A stretch of DNA of 64,000 nucleotides from Aeromonas schubertii. GTDB lineage: Bacteria; Pseudomonadota; Gammaproteobacteria; Enterobacterales; Aeromonadaceae. The notes under the pieces were generated by a model, which saw only the letters and a program-made list of their open reading frames with translations, searched no databases and had not been told where the DNA came from. Below are positions 56,701-64,000 of the stretch, in pieces. Positions within the stretch are counted from its first letter, which is position 1; every line of letters starts with the position of its first letter. Made by a program: the position numbers and the translations under genes. Location of the stretch: the NCBI RefSeq assembly GCF_000820105.1, contig NZ_CDDB01000021.1, positions 29,140 to 93,139 on the forward strand, written 5' to 3'.

Positions 56701-57072
56701 CAGCTGCTGATCGGGGATCTGCCCATCGAGGGCAAGCGGATGATCCGGCTCGAGTATTTCAACGGTCACCACGCCATCAATCTGGGAGTGACCAACGGGG
56801 TCAAGCTGGTCGAAGTGCTGAGCCAGGGCGGTGCCGTGGTGGCGAGCGGTGTGGTGCAGATGCCCCATGTCATGAAGGAGGGGGAGAAGAAGCCCCTGCG
56901 CGAGTCGACGCCATTGGCGGTCGATCTGCCGGCCGGTCGTTACAGCGTCCGGGTCAGCGACTTCTATAACATGAGCTATCTAAGCTCCAATGAGACCTAT
57001 AACGATGCGGGTGGACGGGAGGGGCCCATCAACCGGGTCGATCTGGCCGCCCTGCTGCTGACGGATCGCTAA
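53767..57072 (+). CDS. Multidomain six-hairpin glycosidase-like lipoprotein
   Basis: This 1101-residue protein has a lipoprotein signal (lipobox LLSAC, residues about 18-22). Two beta-sandwich modules that resemble starch-binding domains come next (about 35-260, for example LYMVGEFSGWNRDN). The central part (about 340-760) looks like an (alpha/alpha)6-barrel glycosidase (WTRDLSYATDLGLG, GSWPISTDRVTWAMGAES, YHNRSIWPFVTAYALK). A fibronectin-III-like module (about 880-960) and a C-terminal beta-sandwich finish it. The protein is probably surface or periplasm facing and acts on a polysaccharide, but the enzyme family and substrate are not clear to me. The ATG at 53767 follows AAGGGA. A LysR regulator is divergent from it. 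Confidence 0.75.
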   Translation: MKLHPVAMAVALCSGGLLLSACNQNDSTTPPNPEAQKAPWAFDLYMVGEFSGWNRDNKFKFVYRDGAYHLDNLRLNSGMPPFKVAGPEWGTYPDFAADTQKETAIHPGQAYPMYYLDGGQNNRLVVERKGLFDIKVEVNRADLAAPGITFTMERDDPVYPQTLYLFGIEGSREPVLSLTYLGDGRYVTVARLAAGDHRLEIGSAGGELGLSSLGAQAKPSESLPLARCDGACSPFDLTLAQEGFYKFELDASRADAPRLMVSEASAEDLTLVNPHQGHEAVEKRSFDTYQAGVKEEVTFSVLKRDAELRQYAQSTTQELRDPVENHVTYREEADLPRVRTGSLAFDALFALANHEMRLNSVAEVKDGSYNGGRAIPCDCFETGAKWHYVWTRDLSYATDLGLGTLDPLRARNSLQFKLSPFRASLQGDLSPRIPEGAQIVQDTGTGGSWPISTDRVTWAMGAESVLGSLDEPERLVFARQVYGGLKATLESDRLAAFDPADGLYTGEQSYLDWREQTYARWITGDIAHIAMSKALSTNVNHYRALRLAARLADQQGESEAASRYEGWARDLKLAINRGFWMPEQGMYASLIYGATDAGQGYRFDMLGEALAIVSGIADEQQARSIVSRYPFGPFGAPVYFPQQPDVPVYHNRSIWPFVTAYALKASVQVKSVAAVDRHVDTLMRGAALNLSNMENLEWLSGQPSLMDLEHPELSGPVINSQRQLWSVGGYLGMVTSDIFGYRVEEGGIRLTPFVTTRLHRLMGGSDSVALTGLNYRGKTISIVLQLPAQGAVGGYYPVAGIRLNGNEVSGDRIDASQLQGSNRIEIRFGAAQRDEQPVTLIEGVDPRSVDDSNVFAPVEPQMVAVTRQGDGVAVEFSDMANRGGVTYNLYRNGQRVASGLTEPRWLDAGLPATDGACYSAEAVYGSSGHRSHHAKPLCLNAVRERIPVTDARVRHDGSLVTGEGIEVAYLKDWGAPGEQLLIGDLPIEGKRMIRLEYFNGHHAINLGVTNGVKLVEVLSQGGAVVASGVVQMPHVMKEGEKKPLRESTPLAVDLPAGRYSVRVSDFYNMSYLSSNETYNDAGGREGPINRVDLAALLLTDR

Positions 57073-57084
57073 GGGCCATAGATG

Positions 57085-57114
57085 CAAACGCCGCTCCTGA
57101 GAGCGGCGTTTTTC
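57085..57114 (+). terminator. Terminator after the glycosidase-like gene
   Basis: A perfect 10-bp stem AACGCCGCTC / GAGCGGCGTT with a CTGA loop is followed by TTTC. It lies 14 bases after the stop and 13 before the convergent WYL gene's stop. Confidence 0.9.
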
Positions 57115-57126
57115 TTGAGGCTGTCA

Positions 57127-58104
57127 TCAGCTCAGACGGGAGGGGTAGACCTTCTTGAGAAACTCCGGGGCCAACACCTCGACCTGACCGTCGATGTTGT
57201 GCAGCCAGCTGCGAAACTCGGGGGTGTCGGCCACCTCGGTCTCTACCACCACGCTGCGCTTGTCATAGCGGGTCATGCGTTGGTTGCGACCGGGGATGTC
57301 ACCCTCGCGCAGGGCCTGGCTGCTCTCGTCGATACGGCCGACGAAGCGGATGGTGCTGCTGGCATCCTGATAGCTCTGCTCGCGCACCAGCTTCTGGAGG
57401 TTGAAATCCTTCGGCTGGGTGGTGCTGTGGTTGGTCAGCTCTATTTCGCGAATATGGTCGAAGGCGATGCCGTAGACCTTGGGATCCAGCTCGGAGAGGG
57501 TACAGAGCAGCACCGGGCCCTCCTCCTGATTCAGGATGCCGAGGGGGTTGATCAGATCGTAACGCAGCCAGACGGTGCGCTCCTTGATCACCCGCTGCAC
57601 GTCGGCGCTGAACTTGCGGCCACGCCACAGGGCGTCGCGGATCAGGGTGCTGCGGCGAATATCCGGGTTGCCGGCGAAGGGGCGCGGCGACTGGTGAACG
57701 CTCTCGAGCCAGCGTTGGGCCGGTTCGCTCTGGCTGTCCTGGATCACCTGGCAGGCCTTGTCCACCAGGGGGTTGAGTTCGGTCAGCACGCTCGCCGGCA
57801 GCAGTTGACTGGCCTGATCGCTCCAGGTCTTCAGGGCCACCGCCAGGGAGAGGGGCATGATATTGGCGAAGTCGCTCAGGCCGTTGCGTTCGAAGCACCA
57901 GCCATGGGGCTTGCTGCGCTCATCGGAGGTGAGGTCGAACAGACCCATGCCGGACATCTCCTCCAGATCGCGCTGGACGGTACGCAGGCTGACACGAATC
58001 CCCTCTTCCTCGAGTTTCACCTGCAGTTGGCTGGCGGTCAGCTTGTAGGGACGGTGCGGAATGCAGCGTGCCAGCGTCAGTTGTCTTAACAGCTTCTTGC
58101 TCAT
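57127..58104 (-). CDS. WYL-domain transcriptional regulator
   Basis: This 325-residue protein has an N-terminal winged helix (KLTASQLQVKLEEEGIRVSLRTVQRDLEEM) and a C-terminal WYL domain (about 155-240), which usually senses nucleic acid or nucleotide-like ligands and is common in stress and phage-defence regulators. No defence genes are seen nearby. Two palindromes with GCGACA and TGTCGC arms lie just upstream of the start (58153-58193) and may be its own operators. Confidence 0.85.
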   Translation of the reverse strand: MSKKLLRQLTLARCIPHRPYKLTASQLQVKLEEEGIRVSLRTVQRDLEEMSGMGLFDLTSDERSKPHGWCFERNGLSDFANIMPLSLAVALKTWSDQASQLLPASVLTELNPLVDKACQVIQDSQSEPAQRWLESVHQSPRPFAGNPDIRRSTLIRDALWRGRKFSADVQRVIKERTVWLRYDLINPLGILNQEEGPVLLCTLSELDPKVYGIAFDHIREIELTNHSTTQPKDFNLQKLVREQSYQDASSTIRFVGRIDESSQALREGDIPGRNQRMTRYDKRSVVVETEVADTPEFRSWLHNIDGQVEVLAPEFLKKVYPSRLS

Positions 58105-58151
58105 GGTGAATGCCTTTGCTGATGGGCTATGAGTCTATCCTAGAGACAAGT

Positions 58152-58193
58152 TGCGACAGCTTCTGTCGCATTTTTTGCTGCGACAAGTGTCGC
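58152..58193. promoter_or_regulatory. Paired palindromes before the WYL regulator
   Basis: The first is TGCGACAG-CTT-CTGTCGCA (58152-58170), with perfect 8-base arms. The second is GCGACA-AG-TGTCGC (58180-58193). They share arms and are about 25 bases apart, 48-89 bases before the start. Similar half-sites recur at 58278 (CTGTCGCA). The first is followed by a T run on the plus strand, so it could also act as a terminator. Confidence 0.65.
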
Positions 58194-58299
58194 CATTTAC
58201 ATACACAATGGCATATCTATCTGAAAATCATGGATTTTAACAAAACAAAGGGCCCCGTTAGAGGCCCTGAAGGTTTCTGTCGCAGTGGGTTTTGCTTGC

Positions 58300-58686
58300 C
58301 TAGTTCAGCCAGGAGAGGGGGCTCTTGAGGAGGGCGGCCCCCACCATGTAGCCAAACAGACCCAGTGCGCTGACCCCCGAGAGGGTACGCAGGAGCGGAC
58401 GCCGGCTCTTGAGGGCCACCATGCCGGCGGCGATATAGCCGACCAGGGCGATCAGCTTGGCCAGCAACCAGGGTTGGCTGCCGGGGGAGAGGTGCAGCAG
58501 CACCGCCAGCCAGAGGCCGGCCCCGAGCAGCAGGGTGTCGTTGATGTGGGGAGCTATCTTGAGCCACTTGCGCTGCAAGAGCGGGCTCTCCATCAGTGCC
58601 AGTATCCAGCGGCCGAGAAACAGCAGCAGGCTCACCATGGCCAGCAGCATATGCAGGTGCTTTATCAATGGGTAGTAGGTGATCAT
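58300..58686 (-). CDS. SirB2-family membrane protein
   Basis: This 128-residue protein has four predicted membrane helices (MITYYPLIKHLHMLLAMVSLLLFLGR at the start, LLAKLIALVGYIAAGM and LSGVSALGLFGYMVGAAL later) and matches the SirB2 family, of unknown function. It overlaps the preceding kefB-like gene by 4 bases (ATGA), so it is coupled to it. Confidence 0.85.
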   Translation of the reverse strand: MITYYPLIKHLHMLLAMVSLLLFLGRWILALMESPLLQRKWLKIAPHINDTLLLGAGLWLAVLLHLSPGSQPWLLAKLIALVGYIAAGMVALKSRRPLLRTLSGVSALGLFGYMVGAALLKSPLSWLN

Positions 58687-60539
58687 CTCTCTTCCTTGGG
58701 GTGTTCATCGGCGGGCAAACCGCTGTCCCAGTCGTGATGACGGGCGCGCTCCTGCTCCTCCTCGTCATCTTGCAGCAAGTCGGCCAGGATGTCGCGGTAT
58801 TGCAGGCTCTTGTTGATATAGGTGTATTCGTCGTCCAGATAGTGGAGCTGCTCGTGCAGCAGACGATTGTCGTGCTGCTTGAAGGTCTGGCCGGCGCGCC
58901 ACGCCTGGTTGGCCCGAAAGCCGAGCTGGGTCAGAGCCTCGACCCCGAGATCGACCGCCGACCCCAGGGTTTCGCGATAGACCCTCTCGACCCCGTTACG
59001 CAGCAGCGCGTGGGCGTGGGGACGGTCCTGGGCCCGGGCCAGTATGCGCAGGTGGGGGAAGTGCTTGTGCGCCGTCTCTATGATGGCCAGGGTCATGGCC
59101 GGATCGTTGACCGCCACCACCAGCAGCCTGGCCTGGTGGGCCCCGGCCGCGTGCAGCAGATCGAGCCTGGCCGCATCCCCGTAGAAGACCTGGTAGCCGA
59201 ACTTGCGCAGCATCTCGATCTGGCTCGGGTCCTGCTCGAGTATGGTGGTACCGATGCCGTGACCGTGCAGCATACGCCCCACCATCTGCCCGAAGCGACC
59301 GAAGCCGGCGATGATGACCGGGTTGTCGGCGGGCTCGGGGTTGGCGTGCTCCCGGGCCGTAGCCTGATAGTCGAAGCGGGGCTGGATCAGGCGATCGTTG
59401 AGGATCAGCAGCAGGGGACCGAGCGCCATGGAGAGGGTCACCACCAGGGTGAGCAGGTCGGTGATCTCACCATCGAGCACCCGGGCCTGGCCGGCGAAGG
59501 AGAAGAGGACGAAGGCAAACTCCCCCCCCTGGGCCAGCGCCAGGGCGAAGGTCCAGTTCTGGTTCGGGCTCATCCGCAGCACCCGGCCCAGTCCCATCAG
59601 CACGGCCCACTTCACCGCCACCAGCACGATGACCAGCAGGGGGATCAGCAGGGGATGCTCGGCAAACAGGCTAAAGTCGATACCGGCCCCCACCGACATG
59701 AAGAAGAGGCCGAGCAACAGCCCCTTGAAGGGGGCCATGTCCGCCTCAAGCTCGTGCCGGTATTCGCTCTCGGCCAATACTACGCCGGCCAGGAAGGAGC
59801 CGAGCGCCGGCGAGAGGCCCACCGACTCCATCAACACGGCGATCCCCACCACCAGCAGCAGGGCGGCGGCGACGAAGATCTCCCGCAGATGGGCCTGGGC
59901 GATGGCACGAAAGATGGGACGCATCAGGTAGTGGCCACCCAACACTATGCCGCTGATGGCGGCGGCCACCACCATGCCCTGCTGCCAGCCACTGAGACCG
60001 CTGCTCTCGCCGAGGGTGGTGGGCTGCAGGGCCAGCAGGGGAAGCAGAGAGAGGATGGGGATGACGGCGATATCCTGCAACAGCAGCACGGCGAATGCGC
60101 TGCGACCGCTCTCGCTCTGCATCTGGTGGCGCTCCTGCAGGCTCTGCAGTGCGATGGCCGTCGAGGAGAGGGCCAGGATCAGGCCGATGGCGAGCGCACT
60201 CTGCCAACCGAGGGAGAAGAGCAGCCCCACCCCGGTGAGGGCGACCGTGGTGAGCACCATCTGCAGACCACCCGTGCCGAGGATGGGTCCCTTGAGTTGC
60301 CACAGCAGGGCGGGTTTGAGCTCCAGCCCCACCAGAAACAGCATCAGCACCACACCGAATTCGGCAAAGTGCATCACCTCTTTCTGATCCCCCACCAGGC
60401 CGAGCAGATAGGGGCCGATCAAGATACCCGCCAGCAGGTAGCCGAGCACAGAGCCGAGGCCGAAGCGCTTGGCCAGCGGCACCGCGATGACGGCGGCCCC
60501 CAGATAGATGAGGGCGTTGTGCAGCAGTCCCTGTTCCAT
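58683..60539 (-). CDS. kefB: Glutathione-gated potassium efflux antiporter (KefB/KefC type)
   Basis: This 618-residue protein has about 12 membrane helices of the CPA2 antiporter fold, then a cytoplasmic RCK/TrkA-N domain (NPVIIAGFGRFGQMVGRML). It belongs to the Kef family, which exports K+ and acidifies the cell when glutathione adducts of electrophiles bind. The length is closer to KefC (620) than KefB (601), so the B/C choice is uncertain. It overlaps the quinone-oxidoreductase-like partner by one base (TGATG). The ATG at 60539 gives the family start MEQGLLHNALIYLG. Confidence 0.9.
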   Translation of the reverse strand: MEQGLLHNALIYLGAAVIAVPLAKRFGLGSVLGYLLAGILIGPYLLGLVGDQKEVMHFAEFGVVLMLFLVGLELKPALLWQLKGPILGTGGLQMVLTTVALTGVGLLFSLGWQSALAIGLILALSSTAIALQSLQERHQMQSESGRSAFAVLLLQDIAVIPILSLLPLLALQPTTLGESSGLSGWQQGMVVAAAISGIVLGGHYLMRPIFRAIAQAHLREIFVAAALLLVVGIAVLMESVGLSPALGSFLAGVVLAESEYRHELEADMAPFKGLLLGLFFMSVGAGIDFSLFAEHPLLIPLLVIVLVAVKWAVLMGLGRVLRMSPNQNWTFALALAQGGEFAFVLFSFAGQARVLDGEITDLLTLVVTLSMALGPLLLILNDRLIQPRFDYQATAREHANPEPADNPVIIAGFGRFGQMVGRMLHGHGIGTTILEQDPSQIEMLRKFGYQVFYGDAARLDLLHAAGAHQARLLVVAVNDPAMTLAIIETAHKHFPHLRILARAQDRPHAHALLRNGVERVYRETLGSAVDLGVEALTQLGFRANQAWRAGQTFKQHDNRLLHEQLHYLDDEYTYINKSLQYRDILADLLQDDEEEQERARHHDWDSGLPADEHPKEER

Positions 60540-61135
60540 CACAGCGCCTCCAGCAGATCGCGCAGGTAGTCGCGGCCGGCCAGTTGCTCCTGCGCCAGGC
60601 GGTCGTCGCGCAGGGCCTCGAGCAGGCGGCGATACTCCTGGCCGCAGCGGGTGAAGGCTCCCGGTTCGCTCAGCTTGTGGAAGGAGTGCAGCACGAAGGG
60701 GGGCAGCCAGGTCATGCCGCACATCCGGGCCGTCTGTTGAAACGGCAGCAGGAAGTCGAGCAGGGGGCGGTGGTTGTAGCCGGCCTCGCTGTATGACTCC
60801 GGTGCCCCCCCTGTGGTGATGGCCGAGAGCCACTGTTTGCCGTGCAAGGCGGTGCCCTCCTGGCCATAGGCATAGCCGTACTCGAGCACCAGATCGCACC
60901 ACTCCTTGAGGATGGCGGGGCAGGAGTACCAGTAGAAGGGGTGTTGAAAGACGATGAGATCGTGCTCGGCCAACAGGGCTTGCTCCCGTTTAACATCGAT
61001 CAGCTGATCCGGGTAGGTCTGATAGAGATCGTGCAGTGTGACCCCCTCCAGATCCGAGATGGCCTGCAGCAGACTGCGGTTGGCCCGCGACTTCTGCAGG
61101 GCGGGGTGGGCAAACAGCACCAGGATGCGTTTCAT
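60539..61135 (-). CDS. kefG: Kef-system ancillary NAD(P)H oxidoreductase
   Basis: This 198-residue flavodoxin-fold protein resembles KefF/KefG, the quinone reductases required for full Kef channel activity. It has MKRILVLFAHPAL at the start and FQHPFYWYSCPAILKEWCD, plus AYGQEGTALHGKQWLSAITTGG later. Features are shared with both KefF and KefG. The ATG at 61135 has AGGA upstream; a longer reading to 61159 is not supported. It is the first gene of the kef run. Confidence 0.88.
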   Translation of the reverse strand: MKRILVLFAHPALQKSRANRSLLQAISDLEGVTLHDLYQTYPDQLIDVKREQALLAEHDLIVFQHPFYWYSCPAILKEWCDLVLEYGYAYGQEGTALHGKQWLSAITTGGAPESYSEAGYNHRPLLDFLLPFQQTARMCGMTWLPPFVLHSFHKLSEPGAFTRCGQEYRRLLEALRDDRLAQEQLAGRDYLRDLLEAL

Positions 61136-61271
61136 GGGGTCCTCGGTTTGTCCTGTCACAGGGGCCCCATTCTCGGCCGGGTTGTCGATGGCGTCCAGTC
61201 CGTCGATCCCGCCTTGACCCTGCCCCCGGTGGTAAGGTTAGGATATGCCCCTGTTCCCGATGAGGTCTCCC

Positions 61272-61595
61272 ATGCTCTCCCTAACCCATTCCCGACTCGG
61301 CGCCGGCCGCTGGATACCCTTGTGGTGTCTGCTGCTGGTGTTGATGTCGTTCGGGACCAGGGCGGCGGCCGATCTCTGTACCTTCACCAGCCACTGTGGC
61401 GCCATGGAGCGCAACCTGGAGAAGGCGATGCCCTGCGGCAGCTTCACCACGGCCCTCAGCATGACGGTGGTGGCGGATGCCTGGTTGGGGGTGGCCCGTC
61501 CGGTGCCCGATACCCCCTGCTTCCCCGAGCCGAGCCGTTTCGTCCCTGTCGCCCCGGTGGAGCGGCTGGAGCGCCCTCCGATCTCCCTCCTCTGA
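61272..61595 (+). CDS. Small exported Cys-containing protein
   Basis: I do not recognise this 107-residue protein. It has a signal peptide (LWCLLLVLMSFGTRAAA) and a short mature part with four Cys (DLCTFTSHCGAM, PCGSF, TPCFPEP). The start is ambiguous: ATG at 61272 has GAGG 6 bases upstream; ATG at 61245 would lie over a promoter-like TTGACC-N19-TAGGAT element, which argues against it. It is followed 58 bases later by the DUF411 gene, so a shared periplasmic metal or redox role is possible. Confidence 0.6.
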   Translation: MLSLTHSRLGAGRWIPLWCLLLVLMSFGTRAAADLCTFTSHCGAMERNLEKAMPCGSFTTALSMTVVADAWLGVARPVPDTPCFPEPSRFVPVAPVERLERPPISLL

Positions 61596-61653
61596 CTCGT
61601 CGCCGTCTTCCTTCCGGGGAAGGCTCAACCCTAAGTCAAACGAGGATAACCCG

Positions 61654-62088
61654 ATGAAACTCGCATCCCGTCTGCTGGCCATGATGGCCGGTGTGGCTGC
61701 CTTCTCCGCCGTTGCGGGGCAGAGCATGACCGTTTATGAATCTCCCTACTGCGGCTGCTGCAAGGGGTGGGTCAAACACATGGAGGAGAATGGCTTCGAC
61801 GTGAAGGTGGTGGAGACCAATGATCTCGCCACCGTCAAGGCCAGGTACGGCATCCGTCCCGAGCTCTCCTCCTGCCACACCGGCATAGTGGAAGGGTATG
61901 TGGTGGAGGGGCATGTCCCCGCCGCCGACGTCAAGCGCCTGCTCAAGGAGAAACCGGCGATCCAGGGGCTGACCATTCCCGGCATGCCCCAGAGCGCCCC
62001 GGGAATGGACATTCCCGGCCACCCCTATGAGGTGCTGAGCATGGACAAGGAGGGCAAGACGGCCCGCTGGTCCGCCTACCCGGGCTGA
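61654..62088 (+). CDS. DUF411 periplasmic protein
   Basis: This 144-residue exported protein belongs to DUF411, with the CGCCKGW motif (YCGCCKGW) that resembles a thioredoxin-like metal or redox site, plus SSCHTGIVEGYVVEGHVPA. Members are often found in copper resistance clusters. The signal peptide is about 22 residues (ending FSAVAG). The ATG at 61654 has GAGGA upstream. A terminator follows. Confidence 0.9.
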   Translation: MKLASRLLAMMAGVAAFSAVAGQSMTVYESPYCGCCKGWVKHMEENGFDVKVVETNDLATVKARYGIRPELSSCHTGIVEGYVVEGHVPAADVKRLLKEKPAIQGLTIPGMPQSAPGMDIPGHPYEVLSMDKEGKTARWSAYPG

Positions 62089-62166
62089 CCCAAGACCGCT
62101 GTGGTGCGCTCCTTTCATCCCATGTGAGGCACACCTGGCAGACTGCCGAGCCGCCGCAGCGGTCGA

Positions 62167-62193
62167 CCGCCACCCTTGGGTGGCGGTTTTTTT
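62167..62193 (+). terminator. Terminator after the DUF411 gene
   Basis: A perfect 9-bp stem CCGCCACCC / GGGTGGCGG with a 2-base loop (effective loop CTTG) is followed by seven Ts. It lies 78 bases after the stop. Confidence 0.9.
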
Positions 62194-62299
62194 ATGGAGA
62201 TCGCCTTGTCATCGGGCCCGTATGGGGGCAGATTGGTCCCGCCAGGAGAGTGGCCCAGGCCGCTCGAGAGAAACGACAGAAGATCGCAAAGGACGCGAC

Positions 62300-64000
62300 A
62301 TGTTGCTAAAACCCCATTGGCTGCTCTGGTTGGGACTCCTGACCGGGGCCGCCCAAGCCGCGAGTATTGCCCCCATGACCCAGCCCATGCCTCCCCAGGC
62401 CGCCCGCCATCCCCATCTGCTCAAGAGTCACGGGGATGAGCGTATCGACAACTACTACTGGCTGCGGGATGACGAGCGCCGCGATCCGGCCGTGCTCGAC
62501 TACCTCAAGGCCGAGAATGACTACACCACCACCATGCTGGCCCCCTCCAGGGCGCTGCGCGATACCCTCTACAAGGAGATGGTGGCGCGCATTCCCCAGC
62601 GGGACGAGTCAGTGCCCTACGTCAAGAATGGCTACCGCTACCAGACTCGCTACGAGCCGGGCAAGGAGTACGCCATCTACAGCCGTGAGGCGGTGGCAGG
62701 CGGCGCCTCCCAGCTGCTGCTGGATGGCAACCGGCGTGCCGAGGGGCACGACTACTACGCCACCGGCGCGCTCGAGGTGAGCCGCGACAACCGGCTGCTG
62801 GCGGTGAGCGAAGACCTGGTATCGCGCCGCCAGTATGACGTGCGCTTCTTCGATATCGAGCACGGCCAGTGGTTGCCCGATACCATCGCGAATACCTCGG
62901 GCAACATCGTCTGGGCCGCCGACAACAAGACCCTCTTCTATGTGCGCAAGCACCCCCAGACCCTGCTGCCCTACCAGGTCTATCGCCACGTGCTGGGCAC
63001 GGATCCGGCCAAGGATGTGCTGGTTTACGAGGAGAAGGACGACACCTTCTACGTGAGCCTCTACGCCACCACCTCGGAAGAGTTCATCGTCATCGGCCTC
63101 TCCAGTACCACCACGGGGGAGGCACTGCTGATCGATCCCCTTCACCCCGAGCGTCCCCCCAAGGTGTTCCTGCCCCGTCGGGTGAACCACGAGTACGGCA
63201 TCGATCACTATCGCGGCTACTTCTATGTACGCTCCAACAAGGACGGCAAGAACTTCGGCCTCTACGAGACCCGCGAGGCCTCGGAGGCGCGCTGGAAGTC
63301 GGTGGTGGCGCCGCGCCCCGACACCCTGTTGGAAAACTATACCCTGCTGCGCGACTGGCTGGTGGTGGAGGAGCGGGAAGGGGGGCTGACCCGGCTGCGC
63401 CAGATCCGCTGGAAGGATGGGGAGCAGAAGGCGATCGCCTTCGACGATCCCGCCTACGTCACCTGGCTCGGCTACAACCCCGAGCCCGACACCGATCGCC
63501 TGCGCTACGGCTACTCGTCACTGACCACCCCGAGCACCACCTACGAGGTGAACCTCGACAGCGGCGAGCGTACCCGGCTCAAGCAGCAGGCGGTGGCCGG
63601 CTTCAAGAGCGAGGATTACGCCAGTGCCCGGCTCTGGGTGAGCGCCCGTGATGGCGTCAAGGTGCCGGTCTCGCTGGTGTGGCGCAAAGACAAGTTCAAA
63701 CAGGATGGCAGCAACCCCCTGCTGGTCTATGGCTACGGTTCGTATGGCGCCAGCATGGATCCGGACTTTGGCAGCGCCCGCCTGAGCCTGCTCGATCGCG
63801 GCTTCGTCTATGCCATCGCCCACATCCGTGGTGGCGAGGAGCTGGGGCGCGACTGGTATGAACAGGGCAAGCTGCTCAACAAGCAGAACAGCTTCAACGA
63901 CTTCGTGGATGTCACCCGGGCCCTGGTCGAGCAGAAGTACGCAGCCGCCGATCGGGTTTATGCCATGGGAGGCAGCGCCGGCGGCCTGCTGATGGGAGCG
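62300..64000 (+). CDS. Oligopeptidase B with signal peptide (3' end outside the window)
   Basis: The first 567 codons of a prolyl oligopeptidase-family (S9A) enzyme are present; the window ends within the catalytic domain. It begins MLLKPHWLLWLGLLTGAAQAAS, a good signal peptide with AAGGA upstream. A PtrB-like N-terminal region follows (DERIDNYYWLRDDERRDP), then the beta-propeller and the nucleophile elbow GGSAGG at the 3' edge, active Ser about residue 561. E. coli PtrB (686 residues) is cytoplasmic, so an exported version is unusual. The enzyme cleaves after Lys and Arg in short peptides. The Asp and His of the triad are beyond the window. Confidence 0.9.
   Translation, partial: MLLKPHWLLWLGLLTGAAQAASIAPMTQPMPPQAARHPHLLKSHGDERIDNYYWLRDDERRDPAVLDYLKAENDYTTTMLAPSRALRDTLYKEMVARIPQRDESVPYVKNGYRYQTRYEPGKEYAIYSREAVAGGASQLLLDGNRRAEGHDYYATGALEVSRDNRLLAVSEDLVSRRQYDVRFFDIEHGQWLPDTIANTSGNIVWAADNKTLFYVRKHPQTLLPYQVYRHVLGTDPAKDVLVYEEKDDTFYVSLYATTSEEFIVIGLSSTTTGEALLIDPLHPERPPKVFLPRRVNHEYGIDHYRGYFYVRSNKDGKNFGLYETREASEARWKSVVAPRPDTLLENYTLLRDWLVVEEREGGLTRLRQIRWKDGEQKAIAFDDPAYVTWLGYNPEPDTDRLRYGYSSLTTPSTTYEVNLDSGERTRLKQQAVAGFKSEDYASARLWVSARDGVKVPVSLVWRKDKFKQDGSNPLLVYGYGSYGASMDPDFGSARLSLLDRGFVYAIAHIRGGEELGRDWYEQGKLLNKQNSFNDFVDVTRALVEQKYAAADRVYAMGGSAGGLLMGA

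Noticed and set aside
54373..56868. Long open frame on the minus strand within the glycosidase gene (831 codons)
   Set aside because: Antisense to a coherent multidomain protein; long antisense frames are usual at this GC content and the translation resembles no protein.

Overview
The window is about 62-65% GC and densely coded, and it reads as a gammaproteobacterial chromosome, most likely Aeromonas. Three things point to that genus. A class D beta-lactamase of the AmpS/OXA-12 type is linked to blrA, blrB and blrD (CreB, CreC and CreD homologues). There is a large Pla-1/cef (VolA-like) extracellular lipase lipoprotein. Many housekeeping genes are close to, but distinct from, their enterobacterial orthologues. 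I see no prophage, integron, insertion sequence, CRISPR array or defence island.

Region by region. 1-4.6 kb: the end of the ATP synthase operon (atpA 3' end, atpG, atpD, atpC), then glmU. 4.6-8.9 kb (minus strand): blrA-blrB-ampS-blrD, with a perfect cre/blr tag before blrD. 9.0-11.5 kb: yicC divergent from rph-pyrE, with a probable pyrE attenuator. 11.5-26.3 kb: a tRNA-editing-type deacylase, a DUF4382 lipoprotein, gppA-rhlB divergent from trxA-rho, an unknown exported protein, ubiD-fre, a diguanylate cyclase, ubiK, the lipase and mscS. 26.4-35 kb: slmA-dut-coaBC, radC, rpmB-rpmG, mutM, coaD and two LPS-type glycosyltransferases. 35-43 kb (minus strand): malZ with an HDOD gene, an hslJ-like lipoprotein, yegD, ldhA, creA with two partners, and a short DksA-like gene.

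43.5-51.6 kb (plus strand): a polyamine uptake and catabolism operon in the order of Pseudomonas spuB-C-D-E-F-G-H. It comprises gamma-glutamylputrescine synthetase, a putrescine-type aminotransferase, two periplasmic receptors, an ATPase and two permeases. A binding-pocket Phe/Trp difference suggests the first receptor prefers putrescine and the second spermidine. 51.6-52.6 kb: a YiiM-type MOSC protein whose start codon is buried in a 12-bp hairpin, then tRNA-Pro(CGG) behind a promoter of stringent type. 52.6-58.1 kb: a LysR regulator divergent from a 1101-residue multidomain glycosidase-like lipoprotein, then a WYL regulator with palindromic operators. 58.3-61.1 kb: sirB2-like, kefB/C-like and kefF/G-like genes. 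61.2-64 kb: a small Cys-containing exported protein with a DUF411 protein, then the first 567 codons of an oligopeptidase B that carries a signal peptide.

The observations most worth a second look are the yiiM start-codon hairpin, an orphan plus-strand terminator suggesting a small RNA near 37.8 kb, the blr tags, the spuD/spuE pocket difference, the palindromes before the WYL gene, the large glycosidase-like lipoprotein with its LysR box, and the apparently exported oligopeptidase B.
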